Program-made: the position numbers and the translations under genes
Shown: positions 41,039 through 51,059 of the stretch, one piece after another
Position numbering within the stretch: the first letter of the stretch is position 1
How the letters are laid out: each line of letters opens with the position of its first letter
Source: F23-D06 sp045130275
GTDB lineage: Bacteria; Bacteroidota; Bacteroidia; Bacteroidales; WCHB1-69
Assembly: GCA_045130275.1 (NCBI GenBank)
Contig: JBGUPL010000029.1
Span: 49,824 to 113,823 of the forward strand
Reading direction: 5' to 3'
DNA: 64,000 nucleotides
Notes under the pieces: generated by a model
Seen by the model: only the letters and a program-made list of their open reading frames with translations
What the model was told of the DNA's origin: nothing
The model's database searches: none

Positions 41039-43618
41039 TCATTCTTCTAAGCCGCTCTCGCCGTAGTCGTCCTCGTTCGCACGCTGTTTGCGGCTGTTGT
41101 AGTTGTTGAACTTATATGTGAGGTTTACGGAGATACGGAAACCGTTGTTCTCGCGGATGCTGTAGGAATAGTAGCCGATGGGCTCATCCAACCCGGACCA
41201 GGACTCGATTTCAGTGCGTCTCACAGCCGGAATCCAGTAAAGAAGATTTCGGATGTTCATGCTGATAATGAGACTGTTGTCCAGAAATCCTTTCTTGATT
41301 CCGAGACTGGTGCGGTAGGTCGGCGAGCGTCTTCCTTGTCCCACACCGCCGGTGCCCCAGCCCATGCTGCCGGCCGTCAGCGTGCGAGAGCGGTAGTTGA
41401 AGTTGAGCTGGATGTCGAAGTCCTTGCCCACCGTGAACGTCTGGTTGACCCCCGCGCTCCATACCCAGTCGCGGGAAAGGTTCTCGTCCAAGAGGTCGTT
41501 GCTCTCGATGATGTTGCGGTAGAAACTCCCGGTGAGACTCACTTTCCACACTTTTTTGACACGCTGGCTGAAGAATGCCTCGATGCCGAAATTATGTCCT
41601 TTGTTGAGGTTTTGGTAGGAAGTCATCGTGTAGAAGTGCCCGGTTACGGGGTCTTCGAAGATTTCGGTGTATCGGGTGATCATGTCGGTGCGCAGCCGGT
41701 AGAAGGCGGTGAGTGTCAAGGAGGTGGCGTTTTTGTTGAACATGTAGCCCAGCTCGGTGGAGTTGGCGATTTCGGGTTTCAGGTAGGGGTTGCCCTGCGA
41801 GAGGTTTTCGCGGTCGGAGTAGTTGACAAAGGGGTTGAGTTGGTGGATGCGCGGGCGCGACACGCGGCGCGAATAGCTTAGCTGAAGCGTGTGGTTCGGC
41901 GTGATGTCGTATTTGATGTGCAGGGTGGGGAAGAGGCTGTAGTAGTTGAAGTGGTAGGCGGTGTCCGCGCTGCGCAGGTCGGAAATGGTGTTGGCGATTT
42001 CGCCGCGAAGCCCTGCCTGCACGCTCAGCTTTTTCCAGAATGTGTTGGAGTAGATGAAATAGGCGGCGTTAAGGAACTCGTAGTAAGTGAAGTCGTTGCG
42101 TTGGTCGAGGACCTCCGTGGCGGTCTCGTTGCTCACCCCGTCGAAGAGAGAGTAGTCCTGCCCGACCTCTCGGTAGGAGAACTTGTAGCCGGTCTCGATG
42201 CGGCCGCCGTTGCCGACCGGCGTCACGAAATCGACCTGCGCGGTGGCGTTACGGTTCTGCTCTACCGTGTTGGTTTTCTGGAAATAGTCGGGCACGTCGA
42301 GGAAGGAGCGTTGGGTGAAGGTGTCGATGGCATCGCCGGCACGCTGCGTGAAGAAGAGGTCGGCGGTGAGTTCGCGGCCAGGGGTCAAGAAGGTCTTTTT
42401 GTAGTTGACGCTGGCCTCGATGCCTTTGAACGACCGGCGACTCTGGCCCGTCCGTCGGTAGAAGAGAGTGGTGTCGTACTGGTCGCCGAAGAACAGGTCG
42501 TCGCAGGAGTTGTAGGTCAGGGAACGCAGGTCGCTGATGTTGCGCATGTTGCCCAAATTGCCGCTGATGCCGAAAGTGATGGTGTTGTATTTGTTGATGA
42601 AGTAGTCGAAGGAGAGGTTGGCGTTGTGGAAGCCGCCACGGTGCTCGCCGAGGTTTGACTGCTCGAGATGGCTGCTGTCGGCGCCGTGCCAGGAGTCTCG
42701 CCAGAGCGATCCGTTGCTGCGGTGCGTGTGTCCCCGGTATGCGTAGTTGAAGAAGATGTTGATTTTATTATACCGGTAGTTGAAGCTCGCCCCTGCATTG
42801 TAGCCGTTGATGAAGGGGATGTGCCGGTCTTGATACAAGAAAGCCATTCCGCCCCCGGCCTGCACCATCGCGTTGAACCCCGACTCTTTCTTCTTCTTGA
42901 GGATGACGTTGAGGATGCCGGCCATGCCGTCGGGCTCGAGACGCGCCGACGGGTTGGTGATCACCTCCACGCTCTCGATCATGTCGGCGGGAATCTGGTC
43001 GAGGGTGAGGTTCGTGGGACGGCCGTCCACCAGAATGGTGACATTCTCGCTGCCACGCAGACTGACGTTGCCCTCGATATCGACTTGTACAGCGGGGATT
43101 TCCTCCAGCACTTCCACGGCGGAAGCTCCCGAGGCACTGATGTTCGACTCCACGTTATAGACAGTCTTGTCGAGGTTCGTCTGCAGTGCGTCTTTCTGTG
43201 CGCGTATGACCACGGTGCCCAGTTCTGTGAGCTTGTCGGTCATTTTGTATTTTGGGATGCGGTAGATGGCATTGTTTTTGGAAATCTCAAAGGCGGGCGA
43301 GGTCGATTTCTGATAGCCCACGTAATGGATTTCCACAAAATATTGTCCGAACGGGATGCCTTCGAGGAAGAATTTGCCCATCTCGTCGGTGAGTCCGAAC
43401 TGTGCGGTGGCGGAATCTGCGACGCGCTTCACGTTCACGGAGGCATATTGCAGCGGCACACCGTTGGCGTCCACGATAGTGCCCATCACAGTGCCGGTGG
43501 TGTGGGATGCCTGTTGCGGGCGCTGCATTTCGGGTTGTGCGGAAAGGGAAAGAATGGAGGTGATGATAATCAGTATAAATAAGTATTGTACAGGGATATG
43601 ATTCATAGATTTCTTCAT
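41039..43618 (-). CDS. Outer membrane beta-barrel protein (TonB-receptor-like, OMP_b-brl_3)
   Basis: An 859-residue outer membrane protein. After a signal peptide (ending LSAQ) come a carboxypeptidase regulatory-like domain (about 45-125; GTIVDANGVPLQYASV), a plug (about 140-245; EIPAVQVDIEGNVSLRGS, VEVITNPSARLEP) and an OMP_b-brl_3 barrel. The acidic tail EDDYGESGLEE follows the last strand. Start 43618 (MKKSMNH) gives a clean signal peptide; the longer frame has an unlikely Cys-rich lead. Ligand is unknown and no SusD partner is adjacent. Confidence 0.85.
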   Translation of the reverse strand: MKKSMNHIPVQYLFILIIITSILSLSAQPEMQRPQQASHTTGTVMGTIVDANGVPLQYASVNVKRVADSATAQFGLTDEMGKFFLEGIPFGQYFVEIHYVGYQKSTSPAFEISKNNAIYRIPKYKMTDKLTELGTVVIRAQKDALQTNLDKTVYNVESNISASGASAVEVLEEIPAVQVDIEGNVSLRGSENVTILVDGRPTNLTLDQIPADMIESVEVITNPSARLEPDGMAGILNVILKKKKESGFNAMVQAGGGMAFLYQDRHIPFINGYNAGASFNYRYNKINIFFNYAYRGHTHRSNGSLWRDSWHGADSSHLEQSNLGEHRGGFHNANLSFDYFINKYNTITFGISGNLGNMRNISDLRSLTYNSCDDLFFGDQYDTTLFYRRTGQSRRSFKGIEASVNYKKTFLTPGRELTADLFFTQRAGDAIDTFTQRSFLDVPDYFQKTNTVEQNRNATAQVDFVTPVGNGGRIETGYKFSYREVGQDYSLFDGVSNETATEVLDQRNDFTYYEFLNAAYFIYSNTFWKKLSVQAGLRGEIANTISDLRSADTAYHFNYYSLFPTLHIKYDITPNHTLQLSYSRRVSRPRIHQLNPFVNYSDRENLSQGNPYLKPEIANSTELGYMFNKNATSLTLTAFYRLRTDMITRYTEIFEDPVTGHFYTMTSYQNLNKGHNFGIEAFFSQRVKKVWKVSLTGSFYRNIIESNDLLDENLSRDWVWSAGVNQTFTVGKDFDIQLNFNYRSRTLTAGSMGWGTGGVGQGRRSPTYRTSLGIKKGFLDNSLIISMNIRNLLYWIPAVRRTEIESWSGLDEPIGYYSYSIRENNGFRISVNLTYKFNNYNSRKQRANEDDYGESGLEE

Positions 43619-43686
43619 TTTTTTAACAAAGCACAAACGACAGGACATAAATCGTAAAGTTTAATATGAAAATAAATAAAAAAAAA

Positions 43687-43705
43687 GAGACGCAATCTGC
43701 GTCTC
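43687..43705 (-). terminator. Terminator of tRNA-His
   Basis: GAGACGC-aatct-GCGTCTC is followed on the minus strand by nine T, just downstream of the tRNA. Confidence 0.8.
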
Positions 43706-43715
43706 CTCTGCTTCG

Positions 43716-43790
43716 GGCGGCAGGTCGGATTCGAACCGACGACCCACGGAACCACAATCCGGTACTCTAACCAACTGAGCTACAACCGCC
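43716..43790 (-). tRNA. tRNA-His (anticodon GTG)
   Basis: Read on the minus strand: 5' GGCGGTTG, D-arm GCTCAGTTGGTTAGAGT, anticodon loop TTGTGGT with GTG, T-arm GTCGGTTCGAATCCGAC, 3' CTGCCGCC. The extra 5' G pairs with C73, the hallmark of tRNA-His. One T-T mismatch and one G-T pair are in the acceptor stem. CCA is not encoded. A -7 element TATTTTTG at 43817-43824 lies 27 nt upstream. Confidence 0.93.
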
Positions 43791-43816
43791 ATATTGGGTG
43801 TCTCAAAAAGACGCGG

Positions 43817-43824
43817 CAAAAATA
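43817..43824 (-). promoter_or_regulatory. -7 promoter element of tRNA-His
   Basis: On the minus strand this reads TATTTTTG. Confidence 0.65.
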
Positions 43825-43928
43825 CACTTTTTTTGAATATCCCGTCACTTATCGGAATTTTTTTTTGCACCGCCTTTTTGTCCAAAAGATAAAAGCTGAG
43901 GACAGGACGATGGTTGACAAAAAAATCG

Positions 43929-43936
43929 TATTTTTG
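43929..43936 (+). promoter_or_regulatory. -7 promoter element of uvrA
   Basis: TATTTTTG, 29 bp before the GTG start of uvrA. The -33 region is not clear. Confidence 0.6.
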
Positions 43937-43965
43937 CCGCCTTGTAAAAAAATCAGGTACCTGTC

Positions 43966-46803
43966 GTGGATAAAGAGAATTATGTAGAGGCGGAAGACGC
44001 TTTGGTTGTTTCAGGCGCGCGCGTCAACAACTTGAAGAACGTGTCGCTTACAATCCCTCAGCAAAAGCTGGTGGTCATCACCGGGCTGAGCGGGAGCGGT
44101 AAGTCGTCACTGGCGTTCGACACCATCTACGCGGAGGGGCAGCGTCGGTACATGGAGACATATTCCGCCTATGCCCGTCGCTTCATCGGCAGTATGGAGC
44201 ATCCTGACGTGGACAAAATATCCGGCCTCAACCCTGTGATATCGATTGAGCAGAAGACGGTGAACAAGAACCCGCGATCCACAGTCGGCACAGTGACGGA
44301 AGTATATGATTTCTTACGACTCCTTTATGCCCGCGTGGCCGATGCCTATTCCTACAACACTGAGGAGAAAATGGTGCATTATTCCGAAAAAGAGCTTGTC
44401 AGCCTCATCCTGGCCCGTTACAAGGGCAGGTCGGTTACTCTGCTCGCCCCGGTGGTGAAGCGACGCAAAGGGCATTATCGGGAACTCTTTGAGAATATCC
44501 GCAAACAAGGGTTCACTCGGGTGCGTGTGGATGGGGCGATGAAACCTCTGATGATGGGCATGCAGGTGGACCGCTACAAGATCCACGACATCGAACTTTC
44601 AGTAGATAACCTCACCGTCTCGGACTATTCGCAGAAACGGCTCTCCAACAGCGTGCAGATAGCGATGAAATACGGCAAAGGTGCGCTCATGATTCTCGAC
44701 AACGAGACCAAGGAAGTTAAGAATTACAGCAAGTTCCTGATGTGTCCCACCACCGGAATCTCCTATCCGGAGCCCGAGCCGAATACCTTTTCCTTCAATT
44801 CGCCGTATGGCGCCTGCGAATACTGCAACGGATTGGGCAGCATCACAGAAATAGACATCGACAAAGTGATTCCTGACCGAAACAAGTCCATCAAGTCCGG
44901 AGGCATCGCCATTCTTGGTGAATACAAGAACACCTTGCTGTTCAGGACTTTGGATGCTTTGGCGGACAAGTATGGCTTCTCCATGACAGAACCTATCAAG
45001 AACTTGTCGGAGCAGCAACTTAACGCAGTGCTTTATGGCACCACTGAAATCCTTCATGTGAAGCGTGAGGTCGCCGGTCTTTCTCCCATGAAGAAGACTT
45101 TCGAGGGTGTGGTGAACTTCCTCGGCAATCTCAACGAGGAGAACATGCCGGCGTCGTTCAAAAAGTGGATATCACAGTTCGTGAACACCATCCCTTGCCC
45201 GCACTGCCACGGCGCACGCCTGCGGACGGAGTCGCTCCATTTCCGCATCAAGGACAAGAACATCGCCGAACTTGCCCACATGGACATGGCAGAACTGCTG
45301 TCTTGGTGCAAGGCTTTGCCCCAGCATCTCGATCCGGCAAAAAAACACATCGCTTCTGAAATCCTGAGGGAGATCACCTTCCGGTTGGAATTCCTGTGCG
45401 ATGTGGGGGTGCAGTATCTGTCGCTGGACCGCTCGTCTGCGTCATTGTCCGGCGGCGAGGCGCAGCGTATCCGTCTGGCCACCCAGATCAGTTCACAACT
45501 GGTGAATGTGATGTATATTCTGGATGAACCGAGTATCGGCCTGCACCAGCGAGACAACCATTATCTCATCGAGTCGTTGCGCCATTTGCGCGACATGGGC
45601 AATTCCGTCATTGTGGTGGAACACGACCGTGACATGATGAAGGCGGCCGATTATATTGTCGATGTGGGACCTGCAGCGGGCGAGTACGGTGGCGAGATCG
45701 TGGCTGCCGGCACGTATCGTGAAATTCTCAGAAGTGGTTCGCTCACAGCAGATTATCTGAAAGGAAAGAAGAAAATCAAGGTGCCGAAAGCACGCCGGAA
45801 AGGCAGCGGTGAATGGCTCTCCATCGTGGGGGCCACGGGCAACAATCTGAAGAATGTCACTGTGGAATTCCCTTTGGGTACGCTCATTTGCGTGACGGGA
45901 GTCTCCGGTAGCGGTAAATCGACCTTGATCAATGAGACCTTATATCCTATAGTCAATCATTATATATATAAGTCTGAGAAAAAACCGTTGCCGTACAAGG
46001 ACGTGGCCGGCTTGGAGCATATCAACAAGATCATCGATATTAACCAGCAGCCTATTGGGCGGACGCCTCGCTCGAATCCCGCGACTTACGTGGGTGTGTT
46101 CGAAGATATACGGAAACTGTTCACGCAGATGCCTGAGTCGAAGATTCGTGGATACAAGCCCGGACGCTTCTCTTTCAATGTGTCTGGCGGTCGGTGTGAA
46201 GAGTGCAAGGGGGCAGGCGTGAAGACCATAGAGATGAATTTCCTGCCCGATGTTTACGTGACCTGCGACAAGTGCGGTGGCAAACGCTATAACGACGAGA
46301 CATTGGAGATCCGCTATAAAGGCAAGTCCATCAATGATGTTTTGGAGATGGATATCCATCAGGCAATTGAATTTTTCGAGAATATCCCGACTATTGTACG
46401 CGAGCTCAAAACGATGGATGATGTCGGACTCGGTTATTTGAAGCTTGGTCAGCCGTCCACGACTCTTTCCGGTGGCGAGGCGCAGCGCATCAAATTGGCC
46501 GCGGAACTCTCCAAGAAGGATACAGGTCAGACGCTGTATATTCTGGATGAACCGACCACAGGACTGCATTTCCAGGACATCGCCATCCTTTTGGATGTGC
46601 TCAACCGGTTGGTGGACAAAGGGAATACCGTCATCGTCATTGAACACAACATGGATGTCATCAAGATGGCCGACTGGATTATCGACATGGGACCTGAAGG
46701 TGGTCGCAGCGGTGGTGAGGTTGTGGCCGTTGGTACGCCGGAGGAGATTGTCCGGCGGGAAGTGGGCTTCACGGCGGAGTACTTGGCAAAGGAGCTGAAG
46801 TAG
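43966..46803 (+). CDS. uvrA: Excinuclease ABC subunit A
   Basis: DNA-damage recognition ATPase of nucleotide excision repair. The 945 residues contain two ABC modules: Walker A GLSGSGKS at 40-47, first signature LSGGEAQRIRL, second Walker A GVSGSGKS and second signature LSGGEAQRIKL. The second zinc finger (CEEC...CDKC) is intact. The first reads CPTT at 260-263 and C284-x2-C287, so one of the four usual cysteines is Thr263. I recall similar sequences in other Bacteroidota. Start is GTG at 43966, consistent with family alignment and promoter distance. Confidence 0.97.
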   Translation: MDKENYVEAEDALVVSGARVNNLKNVSLTIPQQKLVVITGLSGSGKSSLAFDTIYAEGQRRYMETYSAYARRFIGSMEHPDVDKISGLNPVISIEQKTVNKNPRSTVGTVTEVYDFLRLLYARVADAYSYNTEEKMVHYSEKELVSLILARYKGRSVTLLAPVVKRRKGHYRELFENIRKQGFTRVRVDGAMKPLMMGMQVDRYKIHDIELSVDNLTVSDYSQKRLSNSVQIAMKYGKGALMILDNETKEVKNYSKFLMCPTTGISYPEPEPNTFSFNSPYGACEYCNGLGSITEIDIDKVIPDRNKSIKSGGIAILGEYKNTLLFRTLDALADKYGFSMTEPIKNLSEQQLNAVLYGTTEILHVKREVAGLSPMKKTFEGVVNFLGNLNEENMPASFKKWISQFVNTIPCPHCHGARLRTESLHFRIKDKNIAELAHMDMAELLSWCKALPQHLDPAKKHIASEILREITFRLEFLCDVGVQYLSLDRSSASLSGGEAQRIRLATQISSQLVNVMYILDEPSIGLHQRDNHYLIESLRHLRDMGNSVIVVEHDRDMMKAADYIVDVGPAAGEYGGEIVAAGTYREILRSGSLTADYLKGKKKIKVPKARRKGSGEWLSIVGATGNNLKNVTVEFPLGTLICVTGVSGSGKSTLINETLYPIVNHYIYKSEKKPLPYKDVAGLEHINKIIDINQQPIGRTPRSNPATYVGVFEDIRKLFTQMPESKIRGYKPGRFSFNVSGGRCEECKGAGVKTIEMNFLPDVYVTCDKCGGKRYNDETLEIRYKGKSINDVLEMDIHQAIEFFENIPTIVRELKTMDDVGLGYLKLGQPSTTLSGGEAQRIKLAAELSKKDTGQTLYILDEPTTGLHFQDIAILLDVLNRLVDKGNTVIVIEHNMDVIKMADWIIDMGPEGGRSGGEVVAVGTPEEIVRREVGFTAEYLAKELK

Positions 46804-46914
46804 TTCAAGGTTCAAAGTTCAAGGATTTTCGTGTGTTGTGCGTGTGACTGCGTAACAGAAAAAAGTGTATCTTCGCGGCCGTTTTTATTTAATCATCAAT
46901 AACTCCAAAAAAGT
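46804..46914. other. uvrA-DUF349 spacer
   Basis: This begins with a TTCAAGG/TTCAAAG word tract (46804-46826) and contains a -7-like TATCTTCG at 46868-46875, one base off the consensus, 39 bp before the next start. Confidence 0.55.
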
Positions 46915-49053
46915 ATGGAATCACAAGAACTTCTTCACCCGGAAAATTCTGAGATTCAGAACAATGAGGTGAACCCCGAGGTCTCTCAAGAGACCCAGAC
47001 CGTTAATGAAAATGTTACTCCCGCATCCGCAGTGGAATCTGAAAACGCGGAACCCGTGACGGAACCGCAACCTGAAGCTTCCGCTGAGCAGCCCGCCGAG
47101 ACGCCCGTTGCTGAAGAACAGCCGGCTCCTGAGGCCGAGGTTCCCGCGGAACCCGCAGCCGAGGCTCCCAAAGCTGAAGAACCCGAACAGCCTGCCGAGA
47201 CCTTGGAACAGGTGGAGGCCGAATATGCCGGTTTCGATCTTGAAAAGTGCGTGGCCGAGTTGGAACGGCTGGTTGAAGAGCGTAACTTCAACATCATCAA
47301 ACAGCGCGTGGGTGTGATCCGCGCCAAAGCGCTGGAGTTCCTGCGTGAGCGCAGACGTGCACGCCAGGCTGAGTTCGAGGCCGCCAAGGCTGCCGCAGAA
47401 GCCGCCGCTGCCGAACTGCCCGAAGGACAGGAAGCTCCTGTCATGCCCGAGTTCAACAACGAACCCGACGAACTGGAACAACGCTTCAACACCGCCTTCC
47501 AGACCTTTAAGGATAACAAGGCTGCGTTCATCGAAGAACTGGAGCAACAGAAAATCAAGAATCTTGAACTGAAAAACAATATCATCGAAGGCTTGAAACG
47601 CCTTCTCGAAACTGAATCCAACCTCAAGGTCCTCAACGACCAGGTGAAGGAGTTTCAGGAACAGTGGAAAGCTGTGGGCCCTGTGCCCCAAGCCGAATCT
47701 ACCAATCTTTGGCAGAATTACCACTTCTATATTGAGAAATTCTTCGACATCGTCCGCATGAACCGCGAGATGCGTATGCTGGACTACAAGAAGAACCTCG
47801 AAAGCAAATTGCAGATTTGCGAAAAAGCCGAATCTCTTTTGTTGAATGACTCGATCAACCAGTCATTCAATGAATTGCAGGAACTCCACCGTCAGTGGAA
47901 AGAGATCGGACCGGTGCCGGATGACAAGAAAGAGGAAATCTGGGAACGCTTCAAAACCGCTTCCGACCAGATCAACCAGCGCCGTAGAGAACATTATGAC
48001 AAGCTGTTCGCCGAAGAGCAGAACAACTACAACGCCAAGGTCGTCCTCTGCGAACAGGCAGAAGAACTGGTGGCTAAACCGGTCGAGCAAGTCTCCGAGT
48101 ACAACGAGGTCAGCGACAAACTGACGGAGCTGTTCTCCTTGTGGAAGACCCTTGGACCCGCCCCCGCCAAGCTGAACGACGAAATCTGGATGCGCTTCAA
48201 ATCCACCCTTGACAAATTCTTCCAGCAGAAGAAGGAGCATTTCCAGCAGATCAAGGACGTGCAGATGCAGAATTACAACCAGAAGCTGAACCTGGCCATC
48301 CAAGCCGAAGGCATTGCCGACCGCACCGACTGGAAGCAGGCCACCGACGAGATCCTCGCGCTGCAGACCGAGTGGAAGAGCATTGGCGCCACCCCGCGCA
48401 AATACTCCGACCAAGTGTGGAAACGTTTCCGCGCAGCTTGCGACAAGTTCTTCGAAGCCAAGGCCAAGTTCTTCAGCAATGTGCAAGGTGAGGAGAATGA
48501 GAACCTTCAGAAGAAGGAGGAACTCATCCAGAAGATCCTGGACTACGAATTCGGTGAGGACCGCAACGCCAACCTCGATGCGATGAAAGCCTATCAGAAG
48601 GAATGGCTCGAGATTGGTTTCGTGCCGCGCGCTGACAAGGACCGCATTTACACCGAGTACCGCAACGCCATCAACAAGCGTTTCGCTGAACTCAAAGTGA
48701 GTGCCGACGACATGCGTCAGAGCCGTTACCAGTCACGCATCAACGACATTATGCGCAACCCCAACGCCGACAAACTCATCGACAAGGAGAAAAACTTCCT
48801 CACCACCAAACTGGCTCGTCTGAAAGACGATATCGTGTTGTGGGAGAACAATCTGGGATTTTTCTCCAACTCCAAGAACGCTGAAATCCTGACAGCCGAA
48901 TTCCGCAAGAAAATCGAGTCTGCCAAGAAGGAAGTCGTTGAGCTGGAGTACAAGATCAAAATGATGAACAACCCGAAGGCCGCGGAGCAGGCTGAGGCTC
49001 CTGCCGCTGATGCTGAACCCGCCGCCGAAACCGAAGCACCCGCTGAAGCGTAG
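46915..49053 (+). CDS. DUF349 repeat protein
   Basis: A 712-residue cytoplasmic protein. The first 100 residues are low-complexity Glu, Ala and Pro, probably disordered. From about 215 onward there are some six DUF349 repeats of about 75 residues, each with a W..IGPVP or W...G..P core (e.g. EQWKAVGPVPQ, QWKEIGPVPDD, LWKTLGPAPAK, EWKSIGATPRK, EWLEIGFVPRA), all helical. A Glu/Ala/Pro tail closes it. DUF349 proteins are common in Bacteroidota without an assigned function. Confidence 0.9.
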   Translation: MESQELLHPENSEIQNNEVNPEVSQETQTVNENVTPASAVESENAEPVTEPQPEASAEQPAETPVAEEQPAPEAEVPAEPAAEAPKAEEPEQPAETLEQVEAEYAGFDLEKCVAELERLVEERNFNIIKQRVGVIRAKALEFLRERRRARQAEFEAAKAAAEAAAAELPEGQEAPVMPEFNNEPDELEQRFNTAFQTFKDNKAAFIEELEQQKIKNLELKNNIIEGLKRLLETESNLKVLNDQVKEFQEQWKAVGPVPQAESTNLWQNYHFYIEKFFDIVRMNREMRMLDYKKNLESKLQICEKAESLLLNDSINQSFNELQELHRQWKEIGPVPDDKKEEIWERFKTASDQINQRRREHYDKLFAEEQNNYNAKVVLCEQAEELVAKPVEQVSEYNEVSDKLTELFSLWKTLGPAPAKLNDEIWMRFKSTLDKFFQQKKEHFQQIKDVQMQNYNQKLNLAIQAEGIADRTDWKQATDEILALQTEWKSIGATPRKYSDQVWKRFRAACDKFFEAKAKFFSNVQGEENENLQKKEELIQKILDYEFGEDRNANLDAMKAYQKEWLEIGFVPRADKDRIYTEYRNAINKRFAELKVSADDMRQSRYQSRINDIMRNPNADKLIDKEKNFLTTKLARLKDDIVLWENNLGFFSNSKNAEILTAEFRKKIESAKKEVVELEYKIKMMNNPKAAEQAEAPAADAEPAAETEAPAEA

Positions 49054-49197
49054 TCTTCTATTATAACTTAAACATAGACTAGTGACTTAAACATAGACCG
49101 ATGTCTATAACTTTTGTCTAAGTCATTAGTCTATGTTTATGTTTTAAGCCTAAGTCTAAGTCATTGGTCTAAGTTCTAAGTCTAAGTCATTGAAACT
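49054..49197. repeat. Iterated TAAGTC/TTAGTC tract
   Basis: The whole 144-bp gap consists of variants of AAACATAGACTAGTGACTT and GTCTAAGTCATTAGTC words in both orientations. The same words occur at 12289-12330 and 13085-13125. Confidence 0.8.
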
Positions 49198-49668
49198 ATG
49201 TCAAAAACCAAATCGATTCTAATCTTTTGTGCATTATTTATGGTTTCCGTTTTTTCTGCAGTCGCCCAAACCACGGCCGCAGATAAAATCATAGGAACCT
49301 ATTATGTCTCGGACGATACTTCCGACGAAGACTGCAAGGTGAAGATATCCAAGGACAAATCAGGCACTTACAGCGGCCGTATCGTATGGGTGAAGAATCC
49401 GACGTTCAAGGATGGCACACCCAAACGAGACATCATGAACCCTGATCCCGCCAAGCGCAGCACTCCCGGCGACCAGATTCCGCTTGTGTTTCATTTCAAG
49501 TACGATGAAAAGAAGAACCAGTGGGTGGATGGCGAGATTTACGATCCTGTGCACGGGAAGACCTATAAGTGCAAAATGTGGTTTGAGAATGACAAAACCC
49601 TGCGTGTCCGAGGCTATATCGGTGTGCCTGCGCTGGGTCGTACGATGACGTGGAAGAAATTATCGTAA
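49198..49668 (+). CDS. DUF2147 secreted protein
   Basis: A 156-residue exported protein with signal peptide (ending AVAQ). The mature part is a DUF2147 beta-barrel-like domain: IIGTYYVSDD, GRIVWVKNPTFKDGTPKRDIMNPDP (quoted in parts: GRIVWVKNP, DIMNPDP), WVDGEIYDPVHGKTY, MWFENDKTLRVRGYIG, and a final GRTMTWKK. The family is lipocalin-like; ligand is unknown. Its TAA stop overlaps the ATG of the next gene (TAATG), implying translational coupling. Confidence 0.9.
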   Translation: MSKTKSILIFCALFMVSVFSAVAQTTAADKIIGTYYVSDDTSDEDCKVKISKDKSGTYSGRIVWVKNPTFKDGTPKRDIMNPDPAKRSTPGDQIPLVFHFKYDEKKNQWVDGEIYDPVHGKTYKCKMWFENDKTLRVRGYIGVPALGRTMTWKKLS

Positions 49669-50060
49669 TGGAAAAACTTAACGTACGAATCGACAAATGG
49701 CTGTGGATGGTGCGGTTGTTCAAGACCCGCTCCATTGCCACGGAGGCATGTAACGCCGGAAAGGTGAAACTCAACGGTGAGAATGTGAAACCCTCGCGTG
49801 ACGTGCGCGTGGGCGAGGTCTATGAGGTGCACATCGGTTCGCTGCACAAGACCGTGGAGGTGGTAGATGCCCCGAAGAGCCGTGTGGGTGCTCCCTTGGT
49901 ACCGCAGTACTGCACCGACCTCACCCCGCAGAGCGAGTATGACCGCATGAAGACGCTCAAGACGCAGGAGTTCAGACCGCACGGGCTTGGCCGTCCCACC
50001 AAGCGCGAACGCCGCCAACTCGATTTCATCAAAGAAAACTATTTCGATGATGAGATGTAA
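49668..50060 (+). CDS. S4-domain RNA-binding protein (Hsp15-like)
   Basis: A 130-residue protein with an N-terminal S4 domain (about 3-65; VRIDKWLWMVRLFKTRSIA, KLNGENVKPSRDVRVGE) and a basic C-terminal tail (RPTKRERRQLD). The E. coli relative Hsp15 rescues stalled 50S subunits carrying nascent chains. Start 49668 overlaps the preceding stop by one base; an ATG 18 bp earlier lies inside DUF2147. Confidence 0.9.
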   Translation: MEKLNVRIDKWLWMVRLFKTRSIATEACNAGKVKLNGENVKPSRDVRVGEVYEVHIGSLHKTVEVVDAPKSRVGAPLVPQYCTDLTPQSEYDRMKTLKTQEFRPHGLGRPTKRERRQLDFIKENYFDDEM

Positions 50061-50210
50061 GACTTGAGACTTGATGATTGATTATTGATTATAAACGACA
50101 ACAGTACAATTGTAAAGCGAAGCAATCATAGATAAAACATCAATGATTTACCTAAGACCCCCAAAGTCTTAAGTCATAACCATTAACCATTAACCGTTAA
50201 CCTTTGAAGC
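50061..50210. repeat. Iterated-word spacer before the PrsW gene
   Basis: It contains AAGACTTGAGACTTG, GATTGATTATTGATTAT and CATTAACCATTAACCGTTAACC word runs with some unique AT-rich sequence between them. No promoter is clear. Confidence 0.65.
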
Positions 50211-50918
50211 ATGTCCATAATCCTCATCGCATCCCTGCTGCCTGTCATTCTGTTGATGTCATACATCTACAAGCGAGACACCTTTGAAAAGGAGCCTTGG
50301 CCGTTGTTGTTGAAGGCGTTCGGCTTTGGAGTGCTGGCCGCGCTCATCGATATGCCTGTGGCCAGTATCTTGCAGTTCATCGTGCCGAAGGTGTTCAGTT
50401 CTCCCGGCTGGGATGCTTTCCATACCGCTTTTTTCGGCGCCGCCTTCCCGGAGGAGTTTTGCAAATTGCTGATGCTCTATCTTTGCATTTGGAAGAATCC
50501 CCATTTTGACGAGTATTACGACGGGCTGGAGTATGCGGCATTCGTGGGACTCGGTTTTGCCGGGATTGAGAATGTGCTCTATGTCATGCAAGGCGGATTG
50601 AGTCTGGCGGTCGGGCGTGGTATTTTCGCCGTGCCTGCGCATTTCTTCTTCGCCATTTTCATGGGCTATTTTTTCTCCATGGCCCGTTTCCGTTATGAAA
50701 ACAGAAAACGCTATCTGTTTTTGGCCTATATCATCCCCGTGTTGTTGCACGGCACGTATGATTTCTTGTTGATGTATGTCAACAATCTCAGTGGCGCCAC
50801 GGACACGATGGTTGAGCCGGACGCCCTTGCGGGAGGCCTCTATTTGGCTTTTTTCATCTTTTTCTTCTTCGTGTGGCGTTTTGCCGCGCGGCGAGTGAAC
50901 AAGATGTCGGGGCAGTGA
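50211..50918 (+). CDS. PrsW-family intramembrane protease
   Basis: A 235-residue membrane protein with about seven helices. The family catalytic motifs are present: PEEFCK (Glu81, Glu82, Lys85), FDEYYDGLEYA near 99-109, GIEN at 118-121, PAHFFFA with His144, and a late HGTYD with His180. In Bacillus PrsW starts cleavage of an anti-sigma factor; the target here is unknown and no anti-sigma gene is near. Confidence 0.87.
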   Translation: MSIILIASLLPVILLMSYIYKRDTFEKEPWPLLLKAFGFGVLAALIDMPVASILQFIVPKVFSSPGWDAFHTAFFGAAFPEEFCKLLMLYLCIWKNPHFDEYYDGLEYAAFVGLGFAGIENVLYVMQGGLSLAVGRGIFAVPAHFFFAIFMGYFFSMARFRYENRKRYLFLAYIIPVLLHGTYDFLLMYVNNLSGATDTMVEPDALAGGLYLAFFIFFFFVWRFAARRVNKMSGQ

Positions 50919-51059
50919 AGGATGTGGGACTTGAGATTTGAGAGTTTGGCTATTGGTTTTTTGTTGGGAAAGAAATAACGACTCTGAGCTATTTTTTCCC
51001 CAATCTTCTTTTTTCTATCTAAATCGAATACGATCCTTTAGTCTTGAATGGATAAAAAA

